From Chitinophagaceae bacterium (GTDB taxonomy: Bacteria; Bacteroidota; Bacteroidia; Chitinophagales; Chitinophagaceae), in contig CANKGM010000031.1 in assembly GCA_947481355.1 (NCBI GenBank), positions 1-13,662 of the forward strand: 13,662 bases of DNA. Direction: 5' to 3'. The position numbers and the translations under genes are program-made. The notes under the pieces are model-generated. The model was not told where the DNA came from. It was given only the letters and a program-made list of their open reading frames with translations, and did no database searches. Shown here one piece after another: positions 1-5,751 of the stretch (position 1 is the stretch's first letter; every line of letters starts with the position of its first letter).

Positions 1-199
1 CTGTGACTTTTACCAACCATTTCTTCTCTAGGGTTTTTACTTCATACACATCTCCCACTTTTACACCCCTAGATGCCTTGAGTGATTCCTCATTCATTTT
101 CACTTTCCCTTTTTCGCATGCTGTTGAGGCAAGTGTCCTCGTCTTAAATAGTCTGATAGACCAAAGGTATTTGTCAAGCCGTAGTTTTTCGTTGTCCAT
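1..199 (-). CDS. S4-domain RNA-binding protein (Hsp15/HslR-like), 5' part, runs off the left edge
   Basis: Reading the minus strand from the ATG at 199 gives 66 codons, open to the window edge, so only the N-terminal part is present. Residues 7-21 (RLDKYLWSIRLFKTR) are the first helix of an S4 RNA-binding domain. The 'GKVKMN' at 31-36 and 'VGDVYEV' at 48-54 are the usual following strand and turn. Single-domain S4 proteins of this kind resemble heat-shock protein Hsp15, which in E. coli binds free 50S subunits carrying nascent chains; that role here is inferred from family only. The gene starts 27 nt after the dipeptidase stop codon on the same strand, so co-transcription is likely. The C-terminal part is outside the window, so a longer fusion protein cannot be excluded. 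Confidence 0.85.
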   Translation of the reverse strand, partial: MDNEKLRLDKYLWSIRLFKTRTLASTACEKGKVKMNEESLKASRGVKVGDVYEVKTLEKKWLVKVT

Positions 200-226
200 C
201 GATTAGGGTTGATTGCTTCCTATTAT

Positions 227-1579
227 TTATTCTGCAAAGTATTGATGGAAATAAGGAATCGTTTCTATGCCTTTATAAAAATTAACCAAATCAAATTTTT
301 CATTTGGGGAATGTAAATTATCACTGTCCAATCCGAATCCCATAAAAACTATTTTCACACCCAATACCTCTTCGAATAATGAGCAGATTGGAATACTTCC
401 ACCACCTCTAACAGGCACTGGGGGTTTACCGAATGTTTTTTCAATCGCTTTTGCAGCTGCTTGGTAACCCTTTGAATCAATGGGCGTTAAATAAGGTTCA
501 CCACCATGATGCTCCATGGCAGTAACAGTTACGCCTGCTGGGGCTATGCTAGTAAAATAGGCAATTAGTTTTTCAGTAATTTTTGCAGACGATTGATTAG
601 GAACCAAACGGGCAGAAATCTTTGCGAATGCTTTAGAGGGTAATACTGTTTTTGCTCCTTCGCCAGTATAGCCACCCCATATACCATTTACTTCAAGGGT
701 TGGACGAATACCTGTTCTTTCATTAGTAGAGTATCCTTTTTCTCCTACAACTGAATCGATACCTAAATCTTGTTTGTATTCTTCCTCATTAAATGGAGCT
801 TTAGCCATCAACACCCGTTCATCTTCACTTGACTCCAATACATCATCATAAAAGCCTGGAATAGTAATGCGATTATTTTCATCATGACAGGATGCAATCA
901 TCCTTGATAGCACAGTAGCTGGATTTGCTACTGCACCACCATAAACACCACTGTGTAAGTCGCGATTAGGGCCAGTCACTTCAATCTCTATATAACTAAG
1001 CCCTCTAACACCAGTATCAATTGAAGGGGTATCCATACTGATCATAGCGGTATCGCTGATTAAGATTACATCAGCGGAGAGTAATTTTTTATTTGCAATG
1101 ACAAATTTTGCCAAGTTGGGTGACCCAATTTCTTCTTCGCCTTCGATACAGAACTTTATATTCGTTTTCAAGGTATTGTTCGCTACCATTGATTCAAGGG
1201 CTTTTACATGCATATAAAATTGACCCTTATCATCACAAGCACCACGAGCAAATATTTTCCCATCAATAATTACAGGTTCAAAAGGACCGCTTTTCCATAG
1301 TTCTAAGGGGTCAGCGGGTTGAACGTCATAGTGCCCATAAACCAATACAGTCGGCCAATCTGGATTTGAAATTTTTTCTGCAAACACAATTGGATGTCCT
1401 TCCGTTTCATATATTGTAGCACTGTCTGCTCCCGCTTCAATAAGCGCGTTTTTTACGGCATCGGCACATTTAATCATATCATCCTTGAACTCACTGCTGG
1501 CGCTAATCGAGGGAATACGAAGTAATTCAAGTAACTCATTCAAAAAACGCTCTTTATTATTGTCTAGATATTGTTTCAT
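227..1579 (-). CDS. M20-family metallodipeptidase (cytosolic non-specific dipeptidase-like)
   Basis: This 450-residue protein has the usual length for the M20 dipeptidase group that includes carnosinase/CNDP2-type enzymes, which hydrolyse dipeptides using two metal ions, normally in the cytoplasm. By comparison with that family all catalytic positions appear intact: H83 and D85 in GHYDVQP, bridging D116 in ARGACDDKGQ, general base E149 and metal ligand E150 in EGEEEIGS, D176 in ISDT, and H423 in NLHSPNE. H209 in LHSGVYGG corresponds to the dimer-partner histidine of the lid domain (roughly residues 190-320). No signal peptide is seen. The ATG at 1579 fits a normal N-terminus (MKQYLDNNKERFLNELLELLRIPSIS-like helix). 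It has its own promoter candidate upstream and an S4-domain gene 27 nt downstream. Exact substrate cannot be read from sequence. Confidence 0.93.
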   Translation of the reverse strand: MKQYLDNNKERFLNELLELLRIPSISASSEFKDDMIKCADAVKNALIEAGADSATIYETEGHPIVFAEKISNPDWPTVLVYGHYDVQPADPLELWKSGPFEPVIIDGKIFARGACDDKGQFYMHVKALESMVANNTLKTNIKFCIEGEEEIGSPNLAKFVIANKKLLSADVILISDTAMISMDTPSIDTGVRGLSYIEIEVTGPNRDLHSGVYGGAVANPATVLSRMIASCHDENNRITIPGFYDDVLESSEDERVLMAKAPFNEEEYKQDLGIDSVVGEKGYSTNERTGIRPTLEVNGIWGGYTGEGAKTVLPSKAFAKISARLVPNQSSAKITEKLIAYFTSIAPAGVTVTAMEHHGGEPYLTPIDSKGYQAAAKAIEKTFGKPPVPVRGGGSIPICSLFEEVLGVKIVFMGFGLDSDNLHSPNEKFDLVNFYKGIETIPYFHQYFAE

Positions 1580-1613
1580 TCGAATTCGATATTCTAAAAG
1601 GTGAAGACACTTA

Positions 1614-1627
1614 AGTAATTAATTACT
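1614..1627. promoter_or_regulatory. 14-bp perfect palindrome at the predicted dipeptidase transcription start
   Basis: AGTAATTAATTACT is a perfect dyad lying across or just downstream of the predicted +1 of the dipeptidase promoter. The position would suit an operator for a dimeric repressor, but the sequence is pure AT-rich and could arise by chance; no regulator gene is adjacent. Confidence 0.25.
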
Positions 1628-1629
1628 AA

Positions 1630-1659
1630 CAAAAATAGCCGATATAGAAGTTTTACAGA
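1630..1659 (-). promoter_or_regulatory. Promoter candidate for the dipeptidase gene
   Basis: On the minus strand, TATTTTTG (1637-1630) is an exact match to the Bacteroidota -7 element TAnnTTTG. TCTG (1659-1656) lies 18 nt upstream and differs from the -33 element TTTG by one base. The predicted start near 1626 would leave a leader of about 45 nt before the ATG at 1579. The -33 box and spacing are slightly off consensus, so this is moderate evidence. Confidence 0.5.
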
Positions 1660-1712
1660 GGGATACTATTGTGTATATGAGACATAATGGTTGTAAAAAA
1701 ATTAACAATTAA

Positions 1713-1743
1713 TTTGTTTTGTATGAAAGCATCCCTATATTTG
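1713..1743 (+). promoter_or_regulatory. Plus-strand promoter with consensus -33 and -7 elements
   Basis: TTTG (1713-1716), a 19-nt spacer and TATATTTG (1736-1743) reproduce the Bacteroidota primary-sigma promoter pattern TTTG-N19-21-TAnnTTTG without mismatch. The predicted start is about 1747. Both neighbouring protein genes are on the minus strand, so this promoter does not serve either of them. Confidence 0.55.
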
Positions 1744-1746
1744 ACA

Positions 1747-1824
1747 TACGATTGCTAGTCATATCAGCCTTTGTAAGTCCAACTACTCTTGAGTAGAAGG
1801 TTTTTACAAAGGCTGAATTTTTTT
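1747..1824 (+). ncRNA. Candidate small RNA of about 78 nt (not a recognised family)
   Basis: The stretch starts just after a full-consensus plus-strand promoter and ends in a hairpin followed by seven T. The hairpin has perfect 13-bp arms (1764-1776 with 1804-1816), and inside it is a second perfect stem CTACTC-TT-GAGTAG (1783-1796). Only about 17 nt precede the structure, so nearly the whole transcript would be a forked stem with a U-tail. There is no convincing ORF in it. It lies 13 nt beyond the 3' end of the dismutase gene, on the opposite strand; readthrough past the U-run would make antisense RNA to that gene. It may instead be only a terminator-like structure shared with the dismutase mRNA; I do not match it to tRNA, 6S or any other known RNA. 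Confidence 0.4.
1764..1824 (+). terminator. Strong intrinsic terminator, plus strand orientation
   Basis: A 13-bp perfect stem (arms 1764-1776 and 1804-1816), enclosing an inner 6-bp stem, is followed after one A by seven T (1818-1824). The U-run is present only in the plus-strand direction. Read in the minus direction (the direction of the dismutase gene ending at 1838) the hairpin is preceded by A's and followed by no U-run, so it would be a poor terminator for that gene. Confidence 0.6.
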
Positions 1825-1837
1825 AGTGACTTTATGT

Positions 1838-2569
1838 TTACTTATTTTTTAGGAATCTTTCTTCAGCAATTTGCCAGTTAATAAGGTTGAACCAATTGCT
1901 TACATATTCTGCACGCCTGTTTTGATACTTTAGGTAATATGCATGCTCCCAAACATCGATACCTAGAATTGGCAGTCCTTTGATAGTAGAAACATCCATG
2001 AGGGGATTGTCTTGATTTGGGGTTGATCCTATTTGTAAGGTTTTCTTTTCATCTAGATAAAGCCAAGCCCAACCACTGCCAAAGCGCGTCATTGCTGATT
2101 CACTGAGTTTGGTTTTAAAGTTTTCGAAGCTATTGAACGTAGTAGTTATAGCATCTTTAAGTTGTCCCGTTGGTCCACTATTTCCTCCTGGGGCAACCAT
2201 AGACTTCCAGAATAGCTCGTGATTATAATGGCCCCCCGCGTTGTTTCGAAGTTTTGTAGAATATGCTGAACTATTTTTTAATGCATCTTCCAAGGATATT
2301 TCTTGCCCTTTAAATTCTATTGATGCCGCATCATTTAGGTTTTTGACATAGGCTGCAGCATGTTTAGTGTAGTGAATTTCCATTGTCATGGCATCAATAA
2401 TTGGTTCCAATGCCTGAAATGAATAGGGAAGTGGAGCTTGAGTAAACGGTAAAGCGGGTAAAGAATGAGCTTGAAGGATAGAAGATGGGATTGCTGATAA
2501 TGCACCAACGGCTATTGTTCCTTGAATTCCTTGTTTTAGAAATGTTCTGCGGGTTGAATTCTTTTTCAT
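1838..2569 (-). CDS. sod: Tat-exported superoxide dismutase, Mn-type
   Basis: A 243-residue Fe/Mn superoxide dismutase that converts superoxide to oxygen and hydrogen peroxide. The N-terminus has a twin-arginine signal (TRRTFLK at 6-12, hydrophobic stretch about 17-32), so the folded metalloenzyme is probably exported to the periplasm; the leader explains the extra ~40 residues over usual cytoplasmic forms. Metal ligands by family comparison are H66, H117 (in GGHYNHELFW), D205 and H209 (GIDVWEHAYY). The active-site Gln is Q186 in STPNQDNPL and the first half carries GGH rather than an AQ-type sequence, the pattern of Mn rather than Fe enzymes; cambialistic use cannot be excluded. The start codon is 12 nt beyond the stop of the LptF/LptG gene, so the two are likely co-transcribed. 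No Shine-Dalgarno is visible. Confidence 0.93.
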   Translation of the reverse strand: MKKNSTRRTFLKQGIQGTIAVGALSAIPSSILQAHSLPALPFTQAPLPYSFQALEPIIDAMTMEIHYTKHAAAYVKNLNDAASIEFKGQEISLEDALKNSSAYSTKLRNNAGGHYNHELFWKSMVAPGGNSGPTGQLKDAITTTFNSFENFKTKLSESAMTRFGSGWAWLYLDEKKTLQIGSTPNQDNPLMDVSTIKGLPILGIDVWEHAYYLKYQNRRAEYVSNWFNLINWQIAEERFLKNK

Positions 2570-2581
2570 GGTATGTATGTA

Positions 2582-4024
2582 TTAGGTTGTTTTTTTTCTG
2601 ATTACCTGTATTCTCTGCAATAGTTTCCTGTAGGCTCTAAAGTACGCTTCATTATTGAAAAGCTGGGAGTCGTTCATCGCTTTATACACTAAAAATATTC
2701 CAACTGGTAACAAAACATAGCTAGACATCCAGATGCCTGCAAAAGGCGACAATAAATCTTGTCGCACAAATTTTTCTCCAAACATATTCATCAAGTGAAA
2801 AATCAGGAAAAATATAACAGCTATAACTAGAGGCATGCCTAGTCCACCCTTTCGTATGATTGAACCAAGAGGTGCTCCTATAATAAAGAGTACCATGCAG
2901 GCAAAGGCAAGGGAGTATTTTTTATTCCATTCGATCTGGAACAGACGTAACTCTTGTATTTTCTGTGCATGATTAACAGATATTAAATCAAGCGACCCTT
3001 TCACTAAATTGATTTTGTCTACTGCTTTGCTATACAATGGTGTTATAATTGTATCAGGTATGAGCTGGGTGTACTCTTTAATTCCTTTCTTAAATGTATA
3101 CGTTGGGTTAATCCATCCTTTTTTAAAATTTTTGCCGAACGTAAAATACCGAGTTACCTCATTCGCCATTCTGCCACCAGTAAGTTCCCTAGCCGACTTA
3201 TTAATGGAGTCACTTGCCTTTTGTAGTTGTCTTACGTTTAGCATCTGATAGCTTCCTTTGAACAAACTATCGGGTGTTTTTAATACGTCAAAGCTACTCA
3301 GGTCAAAGACCTTTTTATACGTTTTGAAACCCAATCTATAATAATCAGTTTCAATTGAGTTATAGGGACCTTTCTCTTGGTATCGCCAACCATTTTGTAG
3401 ATCAAACTCAAGGAATTTTTTATCATCGCTTATCTTCATTGTACCTGTTTCGGCTACAATGATATTATCTTGAAGGGCATACTGATTTTCATAAATTATC
3501 ACTTTACTAATTCCATTACCATTTTTTTCTTTTTTACCAACCTTGATTGCAAAACCTGGAATCTTGTCATAAAAAATGCCTTCTTTTATATCAAAGGCTG
3601 GTTTAGCCACCCTGATGTCATATAGCATAGTGGTGAATTTGAGATTCGCCACTGGGATTACAAAGTTTGAGATTAGGAATGCAATGATGGAAATGCATAA
3701 AGAAACAACCAATAAGGGTCTCATAAATCGGAGCAATGAAATACCTGCTGATTTTATAGCAACCAATTCAAAGCTTTCTCCAAGATTACCAAAGGTCATG
3801 ATGGAAGAAATTAAAATGGCCAGGGGCAATGCCAAAGGGATAGCGGTAGCCGTAACATAGGCAGTTAGTTCTAAAATGCTAGTGAGTTCTAATCCTTTGC
3901 CTACTAAGTCATCAATATACTTCCAAAAAAACTGCATCACCAATACAAAAAGAGTGATGAAAAAAGTAGCAATGAAAGGCCCCACAAAAGATTTCAAGAT
4001 CAGTTTATCAAGCTTCTTGATCAT
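2582..4024 (-). CDS. LptF/LptG-family (YjgP/YjgQ) lipopolysaccharide-export permease
   Basis: This 480-residue membrane protein has the layout of the LptF/LptG permeases. There are three N-terminal membrane segments (about 13-35, 50-77, 98-122), a large periplasmic domain (about 125-365), and three C-terminal segments (about 372-392, 395-415, 428-448). In the Lpt pathway such permeases pair with the LptB ATPase and pull lipopolysaccharide from the inner membrane into the periplasmic bridge. Typical family features are the FxxxE-like loop after segment 2 (FGNLGESFELVAIKSAG, 78-94) that contacts the ATPase, and GAPLGSIIRKGGLGMP near 383-398. The periplasmic insert is longer than in the ~360-residue E. 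coli proteins, as is usual in Bacteroidota. Whether it is the F- or G-type subunit is not decidable here. Its start codon abuts a heptad-repeat array. Confidence 0.9.
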   Translation of the reverse strand: MIKKLDKLILKSFVGPFIATFFITLFVLVMQFFWKYIDDLVGKGLELTSILELTAYVTATAIPLALPLAILISSIMTFGNLGESFELVAIKSAGISLLRFMRPLLVVSLCISIIAFLISNFVIPVANLKFTTMLYDIRVAKPAFDIKEGIFYDKIPGFAIKVGKKEKNGNGISKVIIYENQYALQDNIIVAETGTMKISDDKKFLEFDLQNGWRYQEKGPYNSIETDYYRLGFKTYKKVFDLSSFDVLKTPDSLFKGSYQMLNVRQLQKASDSINKSARELTGGRMANEVTRYFTFGKNFKKGWINPTYTFKKGIKEYTQLIPDTIITPLYSKAVDKINLVKGSLDLISVNHAQKIQELRLFQIEWNKKYSLAFACMVLFIIGAPLGSIIRKGGLGMPLVIAVIFFLIFHLMNMFGEKFVRQDLLSPFAGIWMSSYVLLPVGIFLVYKAMNDSQLFNNEAYFRAYRKLLQRIQVIRKKTT

Positions 4025-4071
4025 GATTGGGGGTTAAGAGTTCTTTGTTGGGGGTTATAGGTTCTTGGTTG
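4023..4071. repeat. Heptad-periodic repeat array directly upstream of the LptF/LptG gene
   Basis: From 4030 to 4071 the plus strand reads as six 7-nt units with GTT or GGTT at a fixed phase. They also form two 21-nt copies (4030-4050 and 4051-4071) with 17 of 21 identical positions. The exact unit GGGGTTA occurs at 4030-4036 and 4051-4057. On the coding strand of the downstream gene the units read nAACnnn (for example TAACCCC). The phase continues into 4023-4029 and so reaches the start codon at 4024-4022. The same heptamer type recurs at 12559-12617. Confidence 0.65.
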
Positions 4072-4139
4072 ACAGATATAAAGTAAGCCTATATTTTATC
4101 CAGCGAGTAAGTTTTGTACTCAACATGAACTTTCTTAGA

Positions 4140-4517
4140 TTAATTTCCTAGCCTGTGAAATAAATCGTTTACCTGAAACTCCCATAGCCTAGTTTGGTCG
4201 GCTATTTCTTTTTTCTCGGCAAAATCTTTCACCACCAAAATGGTCTGGCTACTTACCTCTGTTTTTTCGATGGCAAATTCAAAGTACTCTTCCTTGGGTG
4301 AATTAATCCAATGGAATCGAATGAATTTATTCTCTGAGGCTTCAACTACTGCTGCTTTTTCAGTAGAGCCATTCCACGAAAAGCTAAAAACAGTATCACG
4401 CTCATCAACCTTGTCAGCAAACCATTCTTGAAGGCCTGCTGGAGTTGACAGAAATTCATAAAGGATACTAGGGGAACACCTCACTGGAAATTCTATAGAA
4501 AAAAGTTGTTTGGCCAT
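4140..4517 (-). CDS. START-like (SRPBCC fold) domain protein, ligand unknown
   Basis: A 125-residue protein whose pattern fits the Bet v1-like/START-like fold and the small Bacteroidota-specific START-like group. An N-terminal strand 'FSIEFPVRCSPSILYEFLSTPAGLQEWFAD' (residues 6-35, split here only for description) has the helix-then-'LxEWFAD' typical of AHSA1-type proteins. It is followed by strands with FSFSWNGS, FIRFHW and YFEFAIEKTE, and a long C-terminal helix (about 105-122). Such folds bind hydrophobic ligands or act as chaperone cofactors; nothing here tells which. No signal peptide or membrane segment. It is 115 nt upstream of the LptF/LptG gene on the same strand and divergent from rpoD, with which it shares a 285-nt upstream region. 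Confidence 0.8.
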   Translation of the reverse strand: MAKQLFSIEFPVRCSPSILYEFLSTPAGLQEWFADKVDERDTVFSFSWNGSTEKAAVVEASENKFIRFHWINSPKEEYFEFAIEKTEVSSQTILVVKDFAEKKEIADQTRLWEFQVNDLFHRLGN

Positions 4518-4676
4518 GTTGTAATTTATTCTTGTGTCACTTTTCGTTCAGCTAATCCTTGCAATGATAGAAAAATATCACAACCGAAAAAATATAATTT
4601 AATGTTTCTTTCTAACTTTTTTCTGAGGATTTTCCCCAAGAATATTTTATTTATGTAAAACATTGATAAACAACTG

Positions 4677-4708
4677 TTTGCACAAGGTGATTTCGTAATT
4701 TATAAATG
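4677..4708 (+). promoter_or_regulatory. Weak promoter candidate for rpoD
   Basis: TTTG (4677-4680) is followed after 20 nt by TATAAATG (4701-4708), which keeps TA and TG of the -7 element but not the middle TT. The surrounding 4518-4748 region is very AT-rich and must contain promoters for both the START-like gene (minus) and rpoD (plus), but I see no fully consensual one. Confidence 0.3.
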
Positions 4709-4735
4709 CAGCTTCTTGCATTTAACAATTTTTTT
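4703..4735 (+). other. Hairpin with T-run in the rpoD upstream region
   Basis: TAAATGCA (4703-4710) and TGCATTTA (4717-4724) form a perfect 8-bp stem with a 6-nt loop, followed by a 7-nt T-run at 4729-4735. No plus-strand gene ends here, so a simple gene-end terminator role does not fit. It could be an operator overlapping the putative -7 element, an attenuator if transcription starts further upstream, or the end of an unseen short transcript. Confidence 0.4.
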
Positions 4736-4748
4736 ACCTAAGACGCGT

Positions 4749-4794
4749 TTTAGGAGAGTACCACTCCCATCAAAAGGAGCCCTTTAATCCTAAA
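4749..4794 (+). other. Possible structured 5' leader immediately before rpoD
   Basis: TTTAGGA (4749-4755) pairs with TCCTAAA (4788-4794). Enclosed between them is a second hairpin, AAAGG-AGC-CCTTT (4773-4785), and a competing GGAG/CTCC pairing (4753-4756 with 4764-4767). The element ends 8 nt before the ATG at 4803, so its folding could expose or hide the start. The stems are short and thermodynamic support has not been computed. Confidence 0.35.
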
Positions 4795-4802
4795 CCCACC
4801 CT

Positions 4803-5669
4803 ATGAGTATGCGTCAATTACGTATAAGTAAATCTATCACTTCGCGTGAATCCCCAAGTCTTGAGAAATATCTTCAAGAAATTGGTAAAGTTGATATGAT
4901 AACTGCTGATGAAGAAGTAAGTCTCGCTGTTCGAATAAAGAAGGGTGATCAAGTGGCGCTTGATATCTTAACTAAAGCAAATCTTCGTTTTGTTGTTTCA
5001 GTTGCAAAGCAATACCAGCATCAAGGACTTTCTCTGCCTGATTTAATAAATGAAGGTAATTTGGGTTTGATACGCGCTGCTAAGCGTTTTGATGAAACAA
5101 AAGGTTTCCGTTTTATTTCTTACGCTGTTTGGTGGATTCGTCAATCGATTATACAAGCTTTAGCAGATCAATCTCGAATTGTTCGAGTTCCATTGAATAA
5201 ACTATCTATTAGAAATAAAGTAGCCCGCGCTTCACAAGAATTTGAACAACAGTTTGAGCGTGAGCCGACAATAGAAGAGCTTTCTGAACAGCTTCTTTTG
5301 GATGAAGAAGACATTTCAGCAACCATCAACCTATCTAATCGTCATGTTAGTCTAGATTCTCCCATGGGAACGGATAGTGATACAACTATGATTGATTTCA
5401 TGGAAAATGAGAATGCAGCACCAGCCGATGAGCAATCCCAATCAGATTCGATGCATTATGAAATTGAGCTAGCGCTTAAAAGTTTACCCGAAAAGCAGCA
5501 ACGTGTATTAAGATGTCTTTACGGTATCGGCATGGATACTCCAATGGGCATGGAAGATATCGGGGAGCAATTCAATTTAACACGGGAACGAGTAAGGCAA
5601 ATAAGAGATAAAGCCCTTGCCACACTTAGGCAACATACCAGCACAATGCGCCTTAAAAGTTTTCTATAG
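4803..5669 (+). CDS. rpoD: Primary RNA polymerase sigma factor (RpoD/SigA)
   Basis: The 288-residue protein is the short Bacteroidota-type primary sigma factor without region 1.1. Region 1.2 spans about 14-47 (SLEKYLQEIGKVDMIT). Region 2 spans about 57-127, with 'DLINEGNLGLIRAAKRFDE' (core binding) and 'GFRFISYAVWWIRQSI' (-7 element recognition and melting). Region 3 is about 135-185 and region 4 about 225-285, with the helix-turn-helix LTRERVRQIRDKAL. An acidic linker (DSDTTMIDFMENE, about 191-203) precedes region 4. It directs the core enzyme to housekeeping promoters of the TTTG/TAnnTTTG type. A second in-frame ATG at 4809 (MRQLRISK) is an equally plausible start. The gene appears monocistronic: a terminator follows 37 nt after the stop. 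Confidence 0.97.
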   Translation: MSMRQLRISKSITSRESPSLEKYLQEIGKVDMITADEEVSLAVRIKKGDQVALDILTKANLRFVVSVAKQYQHQGLSLPDLINEGNLGLIRAAKRFDETKGFRFISYAVWWIRQSIIQALADQSRIVRVPLNKLSIRNKVARASQEFEQQFEREPTIEELSEQLLLDEEDISATINLSNRHVSLDSPMGTDSDTTMIDFMENENAAPADEQSQSDSMHYEIELALKSLPEKQQRVLRCLYGIGMDTPMGMEDIGEQFNLTRERVRQIRDKALATLRQHTSTMRLKSFL

Positions 5670-5705
5670 CATTCACTAACATTGTTTTATTAACTTTGTT
5701 AACTT

Positions 5706-5736
5706 AATGAACATCTTTGGATGTTCATTTTTTTTT
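5706..5736 (+). terminator. Intrinsic terminator of rpoD
   Basis: AATGAACATC (5706-5715) and GATGTTCATT (5720-5729) form a perfect 10-bp stem with a 4-nt loop, and the 3' arm runs into a T-tract through 5736. An in-frame ATG at 5707 lies in its left arm; this argues against using that ATG as the ffh start. Confidence 0.85.
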
Positions 5737-5751
5737 AATACACTCATTTTT

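Noticed and set aside
3..206. Open reading frame on the plus strand at the left edge
   Set aside because: It is antisense to the S4-domain gene, whose translation shows a clear family motif; the plus-strand product has no recognisable features.
1764..1824. Terminator of the minus-strand superoxide dismutase gene
   Set aside because: The T-run is only on the plus-strand side; in the minus direction the hairpin is not followed by T's, so it is assigned to the plus strand.
5707..5751. Upstream in-frame ATG extending Ffh by 15 residues
   Set aside because: The extra codons lie in the rpoD terminator hairpin and T-run, and the family N-terminus begins at 5752.
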